The position numbers and the translations under genes were made by a program. A model generated the notes under the pieces. The model did not search any database, was not told the DNA's origin, and was given only the letters and a program-made list of their open reading frames with translations. A stretch of DNA of 64,000 nucleotides from Caulobacter sp. UNC279MFTsu5.1. GTDB lineage: Bacteria > Pseudomonadota > Alphaproteobacteria > Caulobacterales > Caulobacteraceae. The stretch is from the NCBI RefSeq assembly GCF_900114015.1, contig NZ_FORN01000030.1, positions 1-64,000 on the forward strand. Direction: 5' to 3'. Below are positions 33,494 to 42,308 of this stretch, piece by piece (positions within the stretch are counted from its first letter, which is position 1; each line of letters starts with the position of its first letter).

Positions 33494-33927
33494 GCGGCCG
33501 ACCAGGCCTGGGCCAGGGTCCGGGCCAGCCGCTCGGCGGCGTCCAGGTCCAGATCGACGGTCGATCCCAGGGCGGGAACGGCGGGCCAGCCGGCGTCGGC
33601 GTAGACCAGGCCTTCATGCTCGCGCGTCCCGGCGTAGCGCGGGATCACGTGGAAATGCACGTCCTTGTCGACCATCATCAGCATCAGATAGTTGATCTTC
33701 TCGTAGGCCACGACCTTGCCCAACATCCGCTCGACACCGTCGGTCGCCGTCTTGAGATCGGCGAAGGCGGCGGGACTCAGCTGGGAGAAGGCCTCGACCG
33801 ATTCCTTGCATATCAGGACCAGGGACCCAAATGTCGGCTGCTTGGGCCGCACCAGGACCAGCCAGCTCTCGGTCTCGGCCACCTTGGTGCGCGGGAAGCC
33901 GAAAGTCTCAGCGGTGGGATTGGTCAT
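33490..33927 (-). CDS. HIT-family protein
   Basis: 145 residues from the ATG at 33927 after GGAGGCGAGG. The histidine triad reads DVHFHVIPRY: the central catalytic His and the third His are present, but the first His position is Asp. RPKQPTFGSLVLICKESVEAFSQL is the usual HIT N-terminal half. HIT enzymes hydrolyse or transfer nucleotidyl groups. Its place before lptF in the operon suggests a role in lipid head-group nucleotide turnover, which is unproven. Confidence 0.85.
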   Translation of the reverse strand: MTNPTAETFGFPRTKVAETESWLVLVRPKQPTFGSLVLICKESVEAFSQLSPAAFADLKTATDGVERMLGKVVAYEKINYLMLMMVDKDVHFHVIPRYAGTREHEGLVYADAGWPAVPALGSTVDLDLDAAERLARTLAQAWSAA

Positions 33928-34037
33928 GTCGGCCTCGCCTCCGGGCGTTCGCCGCCGTCGCTCATACAATAGGGACGCCGCCTTTTCCATGGAAGCACGA
34001 TCCGCGCCGTCGGCTTCGGTTCGGCGGTGAAAAAGCC

Positions 34038-34970
34038 CTATGGACGCTGGGCGGTCGATCGATCGGGACGGCCGGCCTGAATCAGGACATAGCGGCCCAG
34101 CTCGCCCGTCTGGCCGGTCCTGGGATCCAGCCCGCGGGCCACCAGCCTGACCTCGATCCCGCCATGGGCTTGCCGGTCGATCTCGACCCCGTGCCAACGC
34201 GCCGCCGGGTGGCCGCGTTCGCCCAGGGCCGAGGCGGAGGGCACGCCCAGCACGGGAATCATCGCGCCGTCGGGGCCGGGCGCCGTCGACACCATCGCCT
34301 CGTGGGCGTGGCCATGCAGGACGAGGTCGGCGCCGTGGCGGGCCAGCAGGGCGCGCAGGGCGTCCAGGTCCTCCAGCGACTTGCGCCGGGCCACCGCGCC
34401 CGGGACGGGCGGGTGATGGATCAACAGCACCCGGAAGGCGTCGCGATAGGCCGGATCGCCCAGCAGGGCGTCCAGGCGGTCCAGCTGCGCCTGGCCCAGC
34501 CGGCCGGTGGCCAGGTGCGGCGCCGTGGGCACGGCCGAGCACAGGTTGAACAGGGCCACGCCGTCGCGCACCCGCACCTGGGGGAAGGTCGCCGCGCCGT
34601 CGTCGCCCAGCCAGGGCGTCCAGGCGGCGAACGAGTCGCCGCCCTTGGCGCCGACCAGGGCGTCGTGATTGCCGGGGCTGACGGTGATCTCGTGGGCCGG
34701 ACCCAGGGCCTCCAGCCAGACGCGGGCGGCCTCGTATTCGGCCAGGGAGGCGTAGTTGGTCAGGTCGCCGGTGATGGCGATGTGGTCGGGAGCGTGGGCC
34801 TTGAGGTCGGCGATCACCGCCGCCAGGACCTCGGGCCGGTGCTCGCGGTGCTTGCGGCGCCAGGCGATCCGGCTCAGCAGCCGTTTGGACAGCAGGTCCC
34901 GCCAGCCGAACGCGCCCTTGGGCGGCGGCAGGTGGAGGTCCGAGAGGTGCGCGAGGTGGAATATCGACAA
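34038..34970 (-). CDS. Metallophosphoesterase
   Basis: 310 residues from TTG at 34970; no good ribosome site is visible and the first conserved motif begins at residue 7. All calcineurin-like motifs are present: HLSDLHL, AITGDLTNY, VSPGNHDALV, LLIHHPPV and VLHGHAHEAMV. It is a cytoplasmic binuclear metal phosphoesterase of the CpdA/Icc-like group. Divergent from cpgA and 110 nt upstream of the HIT gene on the same strand, so it may belong to the same operon. Substrate unknown. Confidence 0.88.
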   Translation of the reverse strand: MSIFHLAHLSDLHLPPPKGAFGWRDLLSKRLLSRIAWRRKHREHRPEVLAAVIADLKAHAPDHIAITGDLTNYASLAEYEAARVWLEALGPAHEITVSPGNHDALVGAKGGDSFAAWTPWLGDDGAATFPQVRVRDGVALFNLCSAVPTAPHLATGRLGQAQLDRLDALLGDPAYRDAFRVLLIHHPPVPGAVARRKSLEDLDALRALLARHGADLVLHGHAHEAMVSTAPGPDGAMIPVLGVPSASALGERGHPAARWHGVEIDRQAHGGIEVRLVARGLDPRTGQTGELGRYVLIQAGRPDRSTAQRP

Positions 34971-35045
34971 GTTTGGTTCACGGATTCTGGCGGAAGGGGC
35001 CGAAGCTGCTTATCAATCGCGCCAGGTTTCAAGGGGTTGTCTATC

Positions 35046-36185
35046 GTGAGCGCGGAAAATCAGCCAAATGAGGCCGTCGGCCCGTCCGCGGTCACGGTCG
35101 GACTGGCCAAGACCCGCCTCTGGGGGATGACCTCCGCCGAGCGGCTGTCGCGGATCTACCGGCGCCTGGGCCTGGTCGAGGCCGGGCCCGAGACCGTCTT
35201 CATCGCCGGCGACGTGGTGGTGGTCGACGCGGGCTGGGTGTTCGACGAGTCGCTGATCAAGGCCCTGGCCGGTCGTCCAGGCGTGGCCCTGGTCGACGAG
35301 GCCGGGCGCGTGGTGGCCGTCAACGTCCCGGCGGCGCGAGCCCGCGAGGCCATCGTGCGGCTGGACACCGGCGAGGACGTCACGGCCCTGGCCGCCACCC
35401 GCCTGACGGCGCTGGAGCTGGGCTCGGCCTACAACAGCGCCCTGCGCAAGCGCGAGCCGCCGGTGCTGGAGCGCCTGACGCCCGAGACCCGCGTGGCGGT
35501 CGAGAAGCGCCTGTTCCAGGGCTCGTACAAGGGCGTCACGGATCTCGTGACCAAATACGTCTGGCCCACGCCCGCCCGGATCGTCACCCGCTGGTGCGCC
35601 CTGGCGAAAATGACCCCCAACCAGGTGACCCTGATCGGTTTCCTGCTGGTGCTGGCGGCCTTCGGTCTGTTCTGGACCGGCCAATGGGGCTGGGGCCTGG
35701 TCTGCGCCTGGATCATGACCTTCCTCGACACCGTCGACGGCAAGCTGGCGCGGGTGACCCTGACCTCGTCCAAGTGGGGCAACGTCTTCGACCACGGCAT
35801 AGACCTGGTGCATCCGCCGTTCTGGTGGTGGGCCTGGTATGTCGGCGTCGGGGCGGCGGGGTTCACCATGCCGCACGGCCAGCTGGCCCTGGCGGTCATC
35901 GTCGGTGGCTACGTGCTGCAGCGTGTGGAGGAGGGGATCTTCCTGGCGCTGTTCAAGGTCGAGATGCACGCCTGGCGGCCGTTCGACAGCTTCTTCCGGC
36001 TGATCACCGCCCGCCGCAACCCCAACCTGATCCTGCTGACCCTTGCGGTTCTGGTCGGTCGTCCCGACATCGGGTTCCTGGCGGTGGCGATCTGGACGGC
36101 GATCTGCCTGATCGTGCACGCCGCGCAGATCCTGCAAGGCCTGGCGGCTCCGAAGGGAGCCGTCGTTTCCTGGTTGTCGCGCTGA
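35046..36185 (+). CDS. cpgA: CDP-alcohol phosphatidyltransferase family protein (CpgA-type)
   Basis: 379 residues from GTG at 35046 (AAGGGG upstream). The catalytic CDP-alcohol motif is complete: DTVDGKLARVTLTSSKWGN..FDHGID near residue 230. Before it lies an extra soluble region of about 170 residues (LSRIYRRLGLVEAGPETVFIAGDVVVV..). Several membrane segments follow. By position before the kinase gene it matches C. crescentus cpgA, one of three genes needed for ceramide phosphoglycerate. Its exact step is not certain to me. It overlaps cpgB by one base (TGATG). Confidence 0.8.
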   Translation: MSAENQPNEAVGPSAVTVGLAKTRLWGMTSAERLSRIYRRLGLVEAGPETVFIAGDVVVVDAGWVFDESLIKALAGRPGVALVDEAGRVVAVNVPAARAREAIVRLDTGEDVTALAATRLTALELGSAYNSALRKREPPVLERLTPETRVAVEKRLFQGSYKGVTDLVTKYVWPTPARIVTRWCALAKMTPNQVTLIGFLLVLAAFGLFWTGQWGWGLVCAWIMTFLDTVDGKLARVTLTSSKWGNVFDHGIDLVHPPFWWWAWYVGVGAAGFTMPHGQLALAVIVGGYVLQRVEEGIFLALFKVEMHAWRPFDSFFRLITARRNPNLILLTLAVLVGRPDIGFLAVAIWTAICLIVHAAQILQGLAAPKGAVVSWLSR

Positions 36186-37102
36186 TGCGAGTAGGCGTCG
36201 TCCGCAATCCGATGAGCCACGGCAATATCGGGCGTTCAGATGAGCAATCGACGCCCGACGCGGTCCTGCTGGTCGAGCCGGCCACGCCCGAGGCGCTGGA
36301 GCAGGACCTGCAGGCCTTCGCCCAGTGCGGCGTCAAGCTGCTGGTGATCGACGGCGGCGACGGCACCATCCGCGATGTGCTCAGCCGGGCGGCGACGATC
36401 TTCGGCGAGGCCATGCCGCTGGTCGCCCTGATCCCGTCTGGCAAGACCAACGTCCTGGCCATCGACCTGGGGGTGCCGCGCGACTGGACCCTGACCAAGG
36501 CGCTCGCCGCCGCCAAGTCCGACCAGGCGGTGATCAAGCACCGCGCGCCGCTGGAGGTGCGCTGGGACGACGGGCGGCCCAGCCTGCGCGGCTTCGTTTT
36601 CGGTCTGGGCGCCTTCGTGCGCGCCACCAGCCTGGCCCAGACCGTCCACAAGACCGGCGCCTTCCACAGCATCGCGGTGGCGATGAGCGTTCTGGGCGCT
36701 CTGATCGGCACGGTGATGGGCGGCAAGCGCGACCAGTGGCGGGCCGGGGTGCCGCTGTGCCTGGCCATCGACGGCGAGGAGACCCGCACCGCCGACCGCT
36801 TCCTGGTCCTGGCCACCACGCTCAAGCGCCTGCCGTTCGGGGTCAAGCCGTTCGGCCCGCCGCGCGAAGGGTTGAAGTTCCTGGACGTCGACGCCCCGCC
36901 CCAGGGGCTGCCAGGCGCGTTTCCGGCCCTGCTGGCCGGCAAGGAAACGGCCTGGTCCGGTCGCCACGGCTACCGGCGCGGCGACGCTTCGCGGCTGCGG
37001 ATCACCACCGACCAGCCCCTGGTGGTCGACGGCGACGTCTATGACGGCGCGGGCGGGGTGACCGTGGTCCTGGGGCCGACCCTGAGGTTCCTGGCCGCAT
37101 GA
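36185..37102 (+). CDS. cpgB: Ceramide kinase-like diacylglycerol kinase (CpgB-type)
   Basis: 305 residues. The lipid kinase catalytic domain has VIDGGDGTIRDVLSRA (GGDGT ATP motif), then LIPSGKTNVLAIDLGVP (SGKTN in place of the commoner GTGN). It lacks membrane segments and would bind the membrane peripherally. In C. crescentus, CpgB is a ceramide kinase phosphorylating ceramide for anionic sphingolipid (reported, as I recall). One-base overlap with cpgA and ATGA overlap with cpgC make it the middle of a three-gene unit. Confidence 0.85.
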   Translation: MRVGVVRNPMSHGNIGRSDEQSTPDAVLLVEPATPEALEQDLQAFAQCGVKLLVIDGGDGTIRDVLSRAATIFGEAMPLVALIPSGKTNVLAIDLGVPRDWTLTKALAAAKSDQAVIKHRAPLEVRWDDGRPSLRGFVFGLGAFVRATSLAQTVHKTGAFHSIAVAMSVLGALIGTVMGGKRDQWRAGVPLCLAIDGEETRTADRFLVLATTLKRLPFGVKPFGPPREGLKFLDVDAPPQGLPGAFPALLAGKETAWSGRHGYRRGDASRLRITTDQPLVVDGDVYDGAGGVTVVLGPTLRFLAA

Positions 37103-38043
37103 CCGGGGCCGTCGCCAGCCTAGTGGGCGAGGAGCTTCTGGCGCCCGCCCCGCCGCAGGCCGTCGCTTTCGCGACCCGGCTGCTGGACCGATTCGAGGCG
37201 CCGCTGGCGGTGCTGTTCTACGGCTCGATCCTGCGCACCGGCGACCTGGACGGGGTGCTGGACTTCTATGTGCTGACCCAGCGCGTGCGCCCCGGCCTGC
37301 GCGGCCTGGCCACCCGCCTGCTGTGGCCCGACGTCAGCTATCACGAGATGGAATTGGACGGCCAGGTGCTGCGGGCCAAGGTGGCGACCATGACCCTGGC
37401 CCAGTTCCAGGCGGCGACGCGCGGGCAGGGGGTAGACACCACCATCTGGGCCCGTTTCGTCCAACCGGCCGGACTGGTCTGGAGCGCCAGTCCGGCGGTC
37501 GCCGGCCAGGTGGTCGAGGCCGTGGCCGACGCGGCCCGCACCGCCGCCCGCTTCGCCGCCGCCCTGGGTCCGCCGGAGGGGCCGCCGGCGGCCTACTGGT
37601 CGGCGCTGTTCCAGGAAACCTACGCGGCCGAGTTCCGCGTCGAGAAGGGCGGGCGCGAGCGCTCGATCCTGTCGTTCGACGTCGATCGCTACCATCGCCT
37701 GCTGGTCGCATGCTGGCATGAGGAAGGGCTTCTGGACATCGAGGCCGAAGGCTCCGTCCAGCCCGCCCTGGACGAGGGCCAGCGCCGGCGGATCCAGGCC
37801 GCCTGGCGCCTGCGCCGGCGGATGGGGCGGCCGTTGAACTACGCCCGCCTGATCAAGGCGGCTTTCACCTTCGACGGGGCGGCGCGCTACGCCGCCTGGA
37901 AGATCGAGCGCCACACCGGCATGCCGGTGGCCCTGACGCCGTGGCGCGAGCGCCACCCGGTGCTGGCCGCCCCCGGCGTGCTCTGGCGGTTGTGGCGGCA
38001 ACGCCAGGCCCAGAACAAGGTCCACAAAGCAGGAAAGGCCTGA
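37099..38043 (+). CDS. cpgC: Nucleotidyltransferase-fold protein (CpgC-type)
   Basis: 314 residues, starting inside the cpgB stop (ATGA). RFEAPLAVLFYGSILRTGDLDGVLDFYVL has the GS..D.D pattern of nucleotidyltransferase-fold proteins, with TRLLWPDVSYHEMELDGQVLRAKVATMTLAQF following. The C-terminal half is helical and basic. From its position it corresponds to C. crescentus cpgC. Whether it truly transfers nucleotides is uncertain. A bidirectional terminator follows. Confidence 0.78.
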   Translation: MTGAVASLVGEELLAPAPPQAVAFATRLLDRFEAPLAVLFYGSILRTGDLDGVLDFYVLTQRVRPGLRGLATRLLWPDVSYHEMELDGQVLRAKVATMTLAQFQAATRGQGVDTTIWARFVQPAGLVWSASPAVAGQVVEAVADAARTAARFAAALGPPEGPPAAYWSALFQETYAAEFRVEKGGRERSILSFDVDRYHRLLVACWHEEGLLDIEAEGSVQPALDEGQRRRIQAAWRLRRRMGRPLNYARLIKAAFTFDGAARYAAWKIERHTGMPVALTPWRERHPVLAAPGVLWRLWRQRQAQNKVHKAGKA

Positions 38044-38061
38044 GGTTTCCCTCAGGCCTTT
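38034..38061. terminator. Bidirectional terminator between cpgC and spt
   Basis: AAAGGCCTGAGG (38034-38045), loop TTTC, CCTCAGGCCTTT (38050-38061) is a perfect 12-bp stem with A/T at both ends. It overlaps the last codons of cpgC and lies 25 nt beyond the spt stop on the minus strand. Confidence 0.85.
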
Positions 38062-38085
38062 CCAATTTCGGCGATGGGAGCGGCC

Positions 38086-39303
38086 TTAAGCCGAGACGCG
38101 CTTCAGCGGGGCTTCGATCAGGCCCATGGCCGCGCCGATCTCGGCGAACACGGCCAGAACCTGGTCGATCTGCTCGAAGCTGTGGGCGGCGCTGACGCTG
38201 GTGCGCAGCAGCGGGCGGCTGTCCGGCGTGGCCGGCGGCAGGGCCAGGTTCAGATAGACGCCGTTCTGCAGCAGGGCGTTCCACATGCCGATCGCGCGCT
38301 CGGTGTCGGGCATGGTGATCGCCACGATCGGGCTGGACGTCGGGCCGGTGATGTAGCCCATGGCCGACAGGCCGTCGTACAGGCGGCGGGCGTTGGCCAT
38401 CAGCTTGTGACGCAGCTCGGGCTGTTCCTCCAGGCGGCGCAGGGCGGTCACGGTCGAGGAGACCACGGCCGGCGGCAGCGAGGCGGTGAACATGTACGGA
38501 CGGCAGGTGACGCGCATGACGTCGAAGTCGTCCATGTCCGAGACGCAGAATCCGCCGATGGCGCCCAGGCTCTTGGAGAAGGTGCCGACCACGAAGTCGA
38601 CGTCGGCCTCGACGCCGGCCGCCTCGGCCAGGCCGCGGCCGTGCTCGCCCAGCACGCCCATCGAGTGGGCTTCGTCGACCAGCAGGTAGCCGCCCAGCTC
38701 GCGCTTCACGGCGGCGATTTCCTTGAGCGGCGCGGTGTCGCCGATCATCGAATAGATGCCTTCGACGACGATCAGGCGCTCGCCCGGAACGTCCTTCATG
38801 CGGCGCAGGCGCTTGTACAGGTCTTCCGGATCGTTGTGGCGGAAGCGGATGACCTCGGCATGGCCCAGGCGCGCGCCGTCATAGATCGAGGCGTGGCTGT
38901 CGGCGTCCAGGATCAGGTGGTCGCCGCGGCCGACCAGGGTCGACAGCACGCCCAGATTGGCCTGGTAGCCGGTGGTGAACACCATGGCGTGCTTGCGATT
39001 GTAGAACTTGGCCAGGGCTTCTTCGAGCTCGACGTGGGCCTCGAAGCTGCCGTTGGCGATGCGCGAACCGGTGGTGCCGGTGCCGCGCTCCTGGACGGCC
39101 TTGACCGACGAGGCGATCGCCTGCTCGTCGAAGGTCAGGCCCAGATAGTTGTTGGTGCCCAGCAGGATGGTGCGCTTGCCGTTGATCACGCCCTCCGTGG
39201 GCGAGACGACGGCGTCGAAACGCACGCTGAAGGGATCGGCGCCGGCTTGCCGGATCGCGTTGTAGGCGTCGCGATACGCGAGGTGCTTGTCGAACAGCCC
39301 CAT
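38086..39303 (-). CDS. spt: Serine palmitoyltransferase (alpha-oxoamine synthase)
   Basis: 405 residues. The PLP motifs are clear: LLVDEAHSMGVLGEHGRG (PLP Asp) and FVVGTFSKSLGAIGGFCVS (Schiff-base Lys). NNYLGLTFDEQAIASSVKAV and GTTGSRIANGS are family blocks. It condenses serine with an acyl thioester to give 3-ketosphinganine, the first step of sphingolipid synthesis. It sits just downstream of a dedicated ACP gene and beside cpgABC, which separates it from KBL or HemA relatives. Confidence 0.92.
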   Translation of the reverse strand: MGLFDKHLAYRDAYNAIRQAGADPFSVRFDAVVSPTEGVINGKRTILLGTNNYLGLTFDEQAIASSVKAVQERGTGTTGSRIANGSFEAHVELEEALAKFYNRKHAMVFTTGYQANLGVLSTLVGRGDHLILDADSHASIYDGARLGHAEVIRFRHNDPEDLYKRLRRMKDVPGERLIVVEGIYSMIGDTAPLKEIAAVKRELGGYLLVDEAHSMGVLGEHGRGLAEAAGVEADVDFVVGTFSKSLGAIGGFCVSDMDDFDVMRVTCRPYMFTASLPPAVVSSTVTALRRLEEQPELRHKLMANARRLYDGLSAMGYITGPTSSPIVAITMPDTERAIGMWNALLQNGVYLNLALPPATPDSRPLLRTSVSAAHSFEQIDQVLAVFAEIGAAMGLIEAPLKRVSA

Positions 39304-39306
39304 GGC

Positions 39307-39558
39307 TTAGGCCCTATTCCGAAGGTCTTTAATCAGGGAAGCAAGGTCTCCGGCGGTTTCCACCGAAGCCAGGCGATCCAGAGGAATGGAGATGTCGAAG
39401 GTGTCTTCGAGCTCCATGATGATGTTCATCAAGGCCAAGGAATCGACGGCCAGATCACGGCCGATATGGGTGTCGTTAGCCACATCGACAGAGCGCCCGA
39501 GCACCTTGCTCGTAGCCAAGCCGATTTCACGCAAAGTGAGATCCGTAACAGCTTCCAT
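39307..39558 (-). CDS. acps: Acyl carrier protein for sphingolipid synthesis
   Basis: 83 residues from the ATG at 39558 (GGGGAT upstream); a TTG at 39582 would add 8 residues. The phosphopantetheine site is IGRDLAVDSLALMNIIMELE with the Ser in DSL. The sequence around it is acidic, as expected. It lies directly upstream of spt (3 nt), so it presumably delivers the acyl chain to that enzyme after loading by the fatty acyl-AMP ligase. This matches C. crescentus acps. Confidence 0.9.
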   Translation of the reverse strand: MEAVTDLTLREIGLATSKVLGRSVDVANDTHIGRDLAVDSLALMNIIMELEDTFDISIPLDRLASVETAGDLASLIKDLRNRA

Positions 39559-39637
39559 CGACGCGACGATATCCCCGACCAATGTCCTACATAACCGAAT
39601 TGTAACAGCCGTCTCGACGGAAAATCGCCGTATTTGG

Positions 39638-40603
39638 CTATTTTTGAGACTTTTTATCCTTCAACCAACCTTCCGAACGATACCAGCGCACGCTTTGCGC
39701 GAATCCCGCCCGGAGAGGGTATCTCACGGGAGGAAAGTCCGGAATCGGATCGTTGCTAGATAGGCTCCAATCGGCGTGAAGCAACTCCCGAGCCTTGCCC
39801 GGGGTGAGAATTGTGTCCTTCCCGGTGACGACCGAAGCCCATTTTGACAACACCGCCAAAGCTTTGATCGCCCCGGAGGGAACCCGGACCAGCCTTGGCG
39901 ACGCGCCCACCGCTTCGGACGCGGCCTGCATGAGTTCGACCCAGCCATAACCTTCCGGGCGGTCGTCAGACAAGCTGAGCAGGCCGAGACGCGGCGTTTT
40001 GACCAAGTCCGCGATCCGTGCGGCGGCGTCGTCGACATGGATCCAGGCCATGCGGGTTTTGGGGCTCAAAACCGGCAAAAAGGCCGATTCTGAAGCCATT
40101 TTGAACAGTCTGAGCGTCTCGACGTCGCCGGGGCCGTAGATGGCCGGCGGGCGGACAATGGTCAGATCACCGCCAAGAATTTCGCGGGCTGCGTCTTCTC
40201 CGCCACGCTTGCTGCCGGCGTAGTCGGACAATTGCGGCTCGCGGGCGGCCAGGCTGGAGACCAGGATGAGTCGCGCCCCGGCGGCCTTGGCCGCCTTGGC
40301 GACTCGGCGCGAGCCCTCGACATTGGCTCGGTCGAAGGCGGCGCGGTCCCGGGCCTTGATCAGGCCGGCCACGTGGACGACCGCCTCGGCGCCGTCGCAC
40401 AGCGCGGCCAGCGCGCCGGCCTGGGCCAGGTCGCCGATCACCAGCTGGGGTTCCAGGCCCGACCAGGCCGGATCGGCGACGTCGCGCCGGGCCAGGACCC
40501 GGACGGTCCGCCCCTGTTCGGCCAGGGCCCTGACCAGGCGACGGCCCAGGAACCCCGTGGCGCCGGTGACGGCGACCACCGGGCCCGTCCGGGCCTCGCT
40601 CAT
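39638..40603 (-). CDS. cerR: Ceramide reductase-like NAD-dependent epimerase/dehydratase
   Basis: 321 residues from the ATG at 40603, one base after the ligase stop; an ATG at 40621 is possible. It is an extended SDR: VVAVTGATGFLGRRLVRALA (NAD(P) motif), LILVSSLAA, then YAGSKRGGEDAAREIL (YxxxK catalytic pair), IVRPPAIYGPGD. In C. crescentus the SDR beside acps-spt was named CerR and reduces the keto group after acylation. Order and length agree. Confidence 0.87.
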   Translation of the reverse strand: MSEARTGPVVAVTGATGFLGRRLVRALAEQGRTVRVLARRDVADPAWSGLEPQLVIGDLAQAGALAALCDGAEAVVHVAGLIKARDRAAFDRANVEGSRRVAKAAKAAGARLILVSSLAAREPQLSDYAGSKRGGEDAAREILGGDLTIVRPPAIYGPGDVETLRLFKMASESAFLPVLSPKTRMAWIHVDDAAARIADLVKTPRLGLLSLSDDRPEGYGWVELMQAASEAVGASPRLVRVPSGAIKALAVLSKWASVVTGKDTILTPGKARELLHADWSLSSNDPIPDFPPVRYPLRAGFAQSVRWYRSEGWLKDKKSQK

Positions 40604-40604
40604 G

Positions 40605-42308
40605 TCAGGCGCGCTCGCCATAGGCGCCGGCCAGATAGGCGGCCTTGGCCTTGGAGCGGCTGAGCTTGCCCGACGAGGTCTGGGGCAGGGCGTGGGCGCC
40701 GACCAGTTGGACCTGGGCCTCGACCTGGTGTCGCAGGCGCAGGACGCCGGCGATCTTCTCGACCAGGGCCGCGCGGGTCTCGGCGTCGCCGCCGCGCGCC
40801 TGGACCAGCACCATCACCGTCTCCTCGCCGTCGCCGGGGACCGAAAAGGCCGCCACGTCGCCGCTGCGCAGGCTCTCGACCTCGGCCTCGGCGGTCCATT
40901 CCAGGTCCTGCGGCCAGATGTTGCGGCCGTTGAGGATGATCAGGTCCTTGCCGCGGCCGGTGATGACGATCTCGCCCTCGACCAGGTAGCCCAGGTCGCC
41001 GGTGTCCAGCCAGCCGTCCGCCGACAGCACACGAGCGGTCTCTTGCGGCTGCTCGAAATATTCCCGCATCAGGCTGGGGCCGCGGGCGTAGATGCGGCCC
41101 ACGCCCCGCTCGGGCAGGACGGCGCCGTTCTCGTCGCGCACTTCCAGCTCGTGGCCGGGCAGGGCCGGGCCGTTGCGGGCGAACTCGCGCGAGCGCTCGG
41201 CGTCTTCCGTGAGGACGGCCTCGTGCTGCTCCAGCCGCTCGACGTCCAGGCGCTCGGTCTTCAGGCCGCCGCCCAGCGGGGCCATCGACAGGGCCAGGGT
41301 CGCCTCGGCCATGCCGTAGCTGGCCACGAAGGCCTTGTCCGAGAAGCCGACGCCGGCGAACCGCTCGGCGAAGGCGCGCAAGGGGCCGGTGCGGATCATG
41401 TCGCCGCCCAGGCCGGCGCTGCGCCATTTGGAAAGGTCGAGGTGCTCGATCGACGCCACCTCGGCGCGGCGGGCGCACAGCTCGTAGCCGAAGGTCGGGC
41501 TGTAGGAGATGGTGCCGCCGTTCTTGGTGATCAGGTCCAGCCACAGCAGCGGCCGGCGCACGAAGGCGCCGGTGGGCAGCAGGTCGACCGACATCTGGCT
41601 GGTCATCGGGCTCAGCAGGAACCCGATCAGGCCCATGTCGTGATAGAGCGGCAGCCACGAGACGGCGCGGTCGGTCGGCAGCACCTGCAGGCCGTCGCGG
41701 GTGATGGCCACGGCGTTGGCCATCAAGGCCCGGTGGGTGACCAGAACCCCGGTCGGGAAGCGCGTGCTGCCCGACGAGAACTGCAGATAGCAGGTGTTGT
41801 CCGGAGCGACCTCGGGCAGGGCGTGGTCCTGGCTTTGGGGCAGGTCGGCCAGCGCGCCGGCGAAGTTCAGCGGCGTCTTGGCGGCGATCTCGGCCACCCA
41901 GTCCTTCATGCCGGTCGGACCGACCAGCAGCTTGGCGTGGGCCGAGGCCAGCATGCGGGCGATCTGCTCGACATAGGCTTCCCGGCCGCCCAGCGGAGCG
42001 GGCAGGGGCAGCGGCGCGGGGACCAGGCCGGCGTACTGGCAGGCGAAGAAGGCGCGGACGAAGTCGGCCTCGGTGTCGGCGACCAGGCCGACGCTGTCGC
42101 CCGGCTTGGCGCCGGTGGCCAGCAGGCGCGGCGCCAGGTCCAAGGCCTGTTCGCGCAGCCTGGCGTAGGACAGGGCCTCGACCAGTTCGCCGCGCAACGA
42201 GTAGAGGTTGATCCCGGTTTCGCCGGTCGCGGCGAAATCGAGCGCGGCCGTCAGGGTGGGGAAATCGGCGAATCTCACGGTTCGCGAGGGGGACGTCGGA
42301 GTCATCAT
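40605..42308 (-). CDS. Fatty acyl-AMP ligase (FAAL-like)
   Basis: 567 residues from the ATG at 42308, overlapping the flippase stop (ATGA). The P-loop reads LQFSSGSTRFPTGVLVTHRA, the STR variant typical of fatty acyl-AMP ligases rather than the TTG of acyl-CoA synthetases. Also present are VASYGMAEATLALSMAP, GWLDTGDLGYLVEGEIVITG and GRGKDLIILNGRNIWPQDLE. It probably activates a fatty acid and loads it on the ACP encoded at 39307 or supplies bCerS. It is translationally coupled on both sides. Confidence 0.9.
   Translation of the reverse strand: MMTPTSPSRTVRFADFPTLTAALDFAATGETGINLYSLRGELVEALSYARLREQALDLAPRLLATGAKPGDSVGLVADTEADFVRAFFACQYAGLVPAPLPLPAPLGGREAYVEQIARMLASAHAKLLVGPTGMKDWVAEIAAKTPLNFAGALADLPQSQDHALPEVAPDNTCYLQFSSGSTRFPTGVLVTHRALMANAVAITRDGLQVLPTDRAVSWLPLYHDMGLIGFLLSPMTSQMSVDLLPTGAFVRRPLLWLDLITKNGGTISYSPTFGYELCARRAEVASIEHLDLSKWRSAGLGGDMIRTGPLRAFAERFAGVGFSDKAFVASYGMAEATLALSMAPLGGGLKTERLDVERLEQHEAVLTEDAERSREFARNGPALPGHELEVRDENGAVLPERGVGRIYARGPSLMREYFEQPQETARVLSADGWLDTGDLGYLVEGEIVITGRGKDLIILNGRNIWPQDLEWTAEAEVESLRSGDVAAFSVPGDGEETVMVLVQARGGDAETRAALVEKIAGVLRLRHQVEAQVQLVGAHALPQTSSGKLSRSKAKAAYLAGAYGERA

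Noticed and set aside
33831..35045. Extended N-terminus for cpgA reaching back to 33831
   Set aside because: That extension is antisense to the phosphoesterase gene, whose motifs are complete; the GTG at 35046 is the supported start.
39728..39742. GGGAGGAAAGTCCGG resembles the conserved GAGGAAAGTCCGG of RNase P RNA
   Set aside because: It lies inside cerR, read antisense, where the minus strand encodes a conserved protein stretch; no other RNase P elements surround it.
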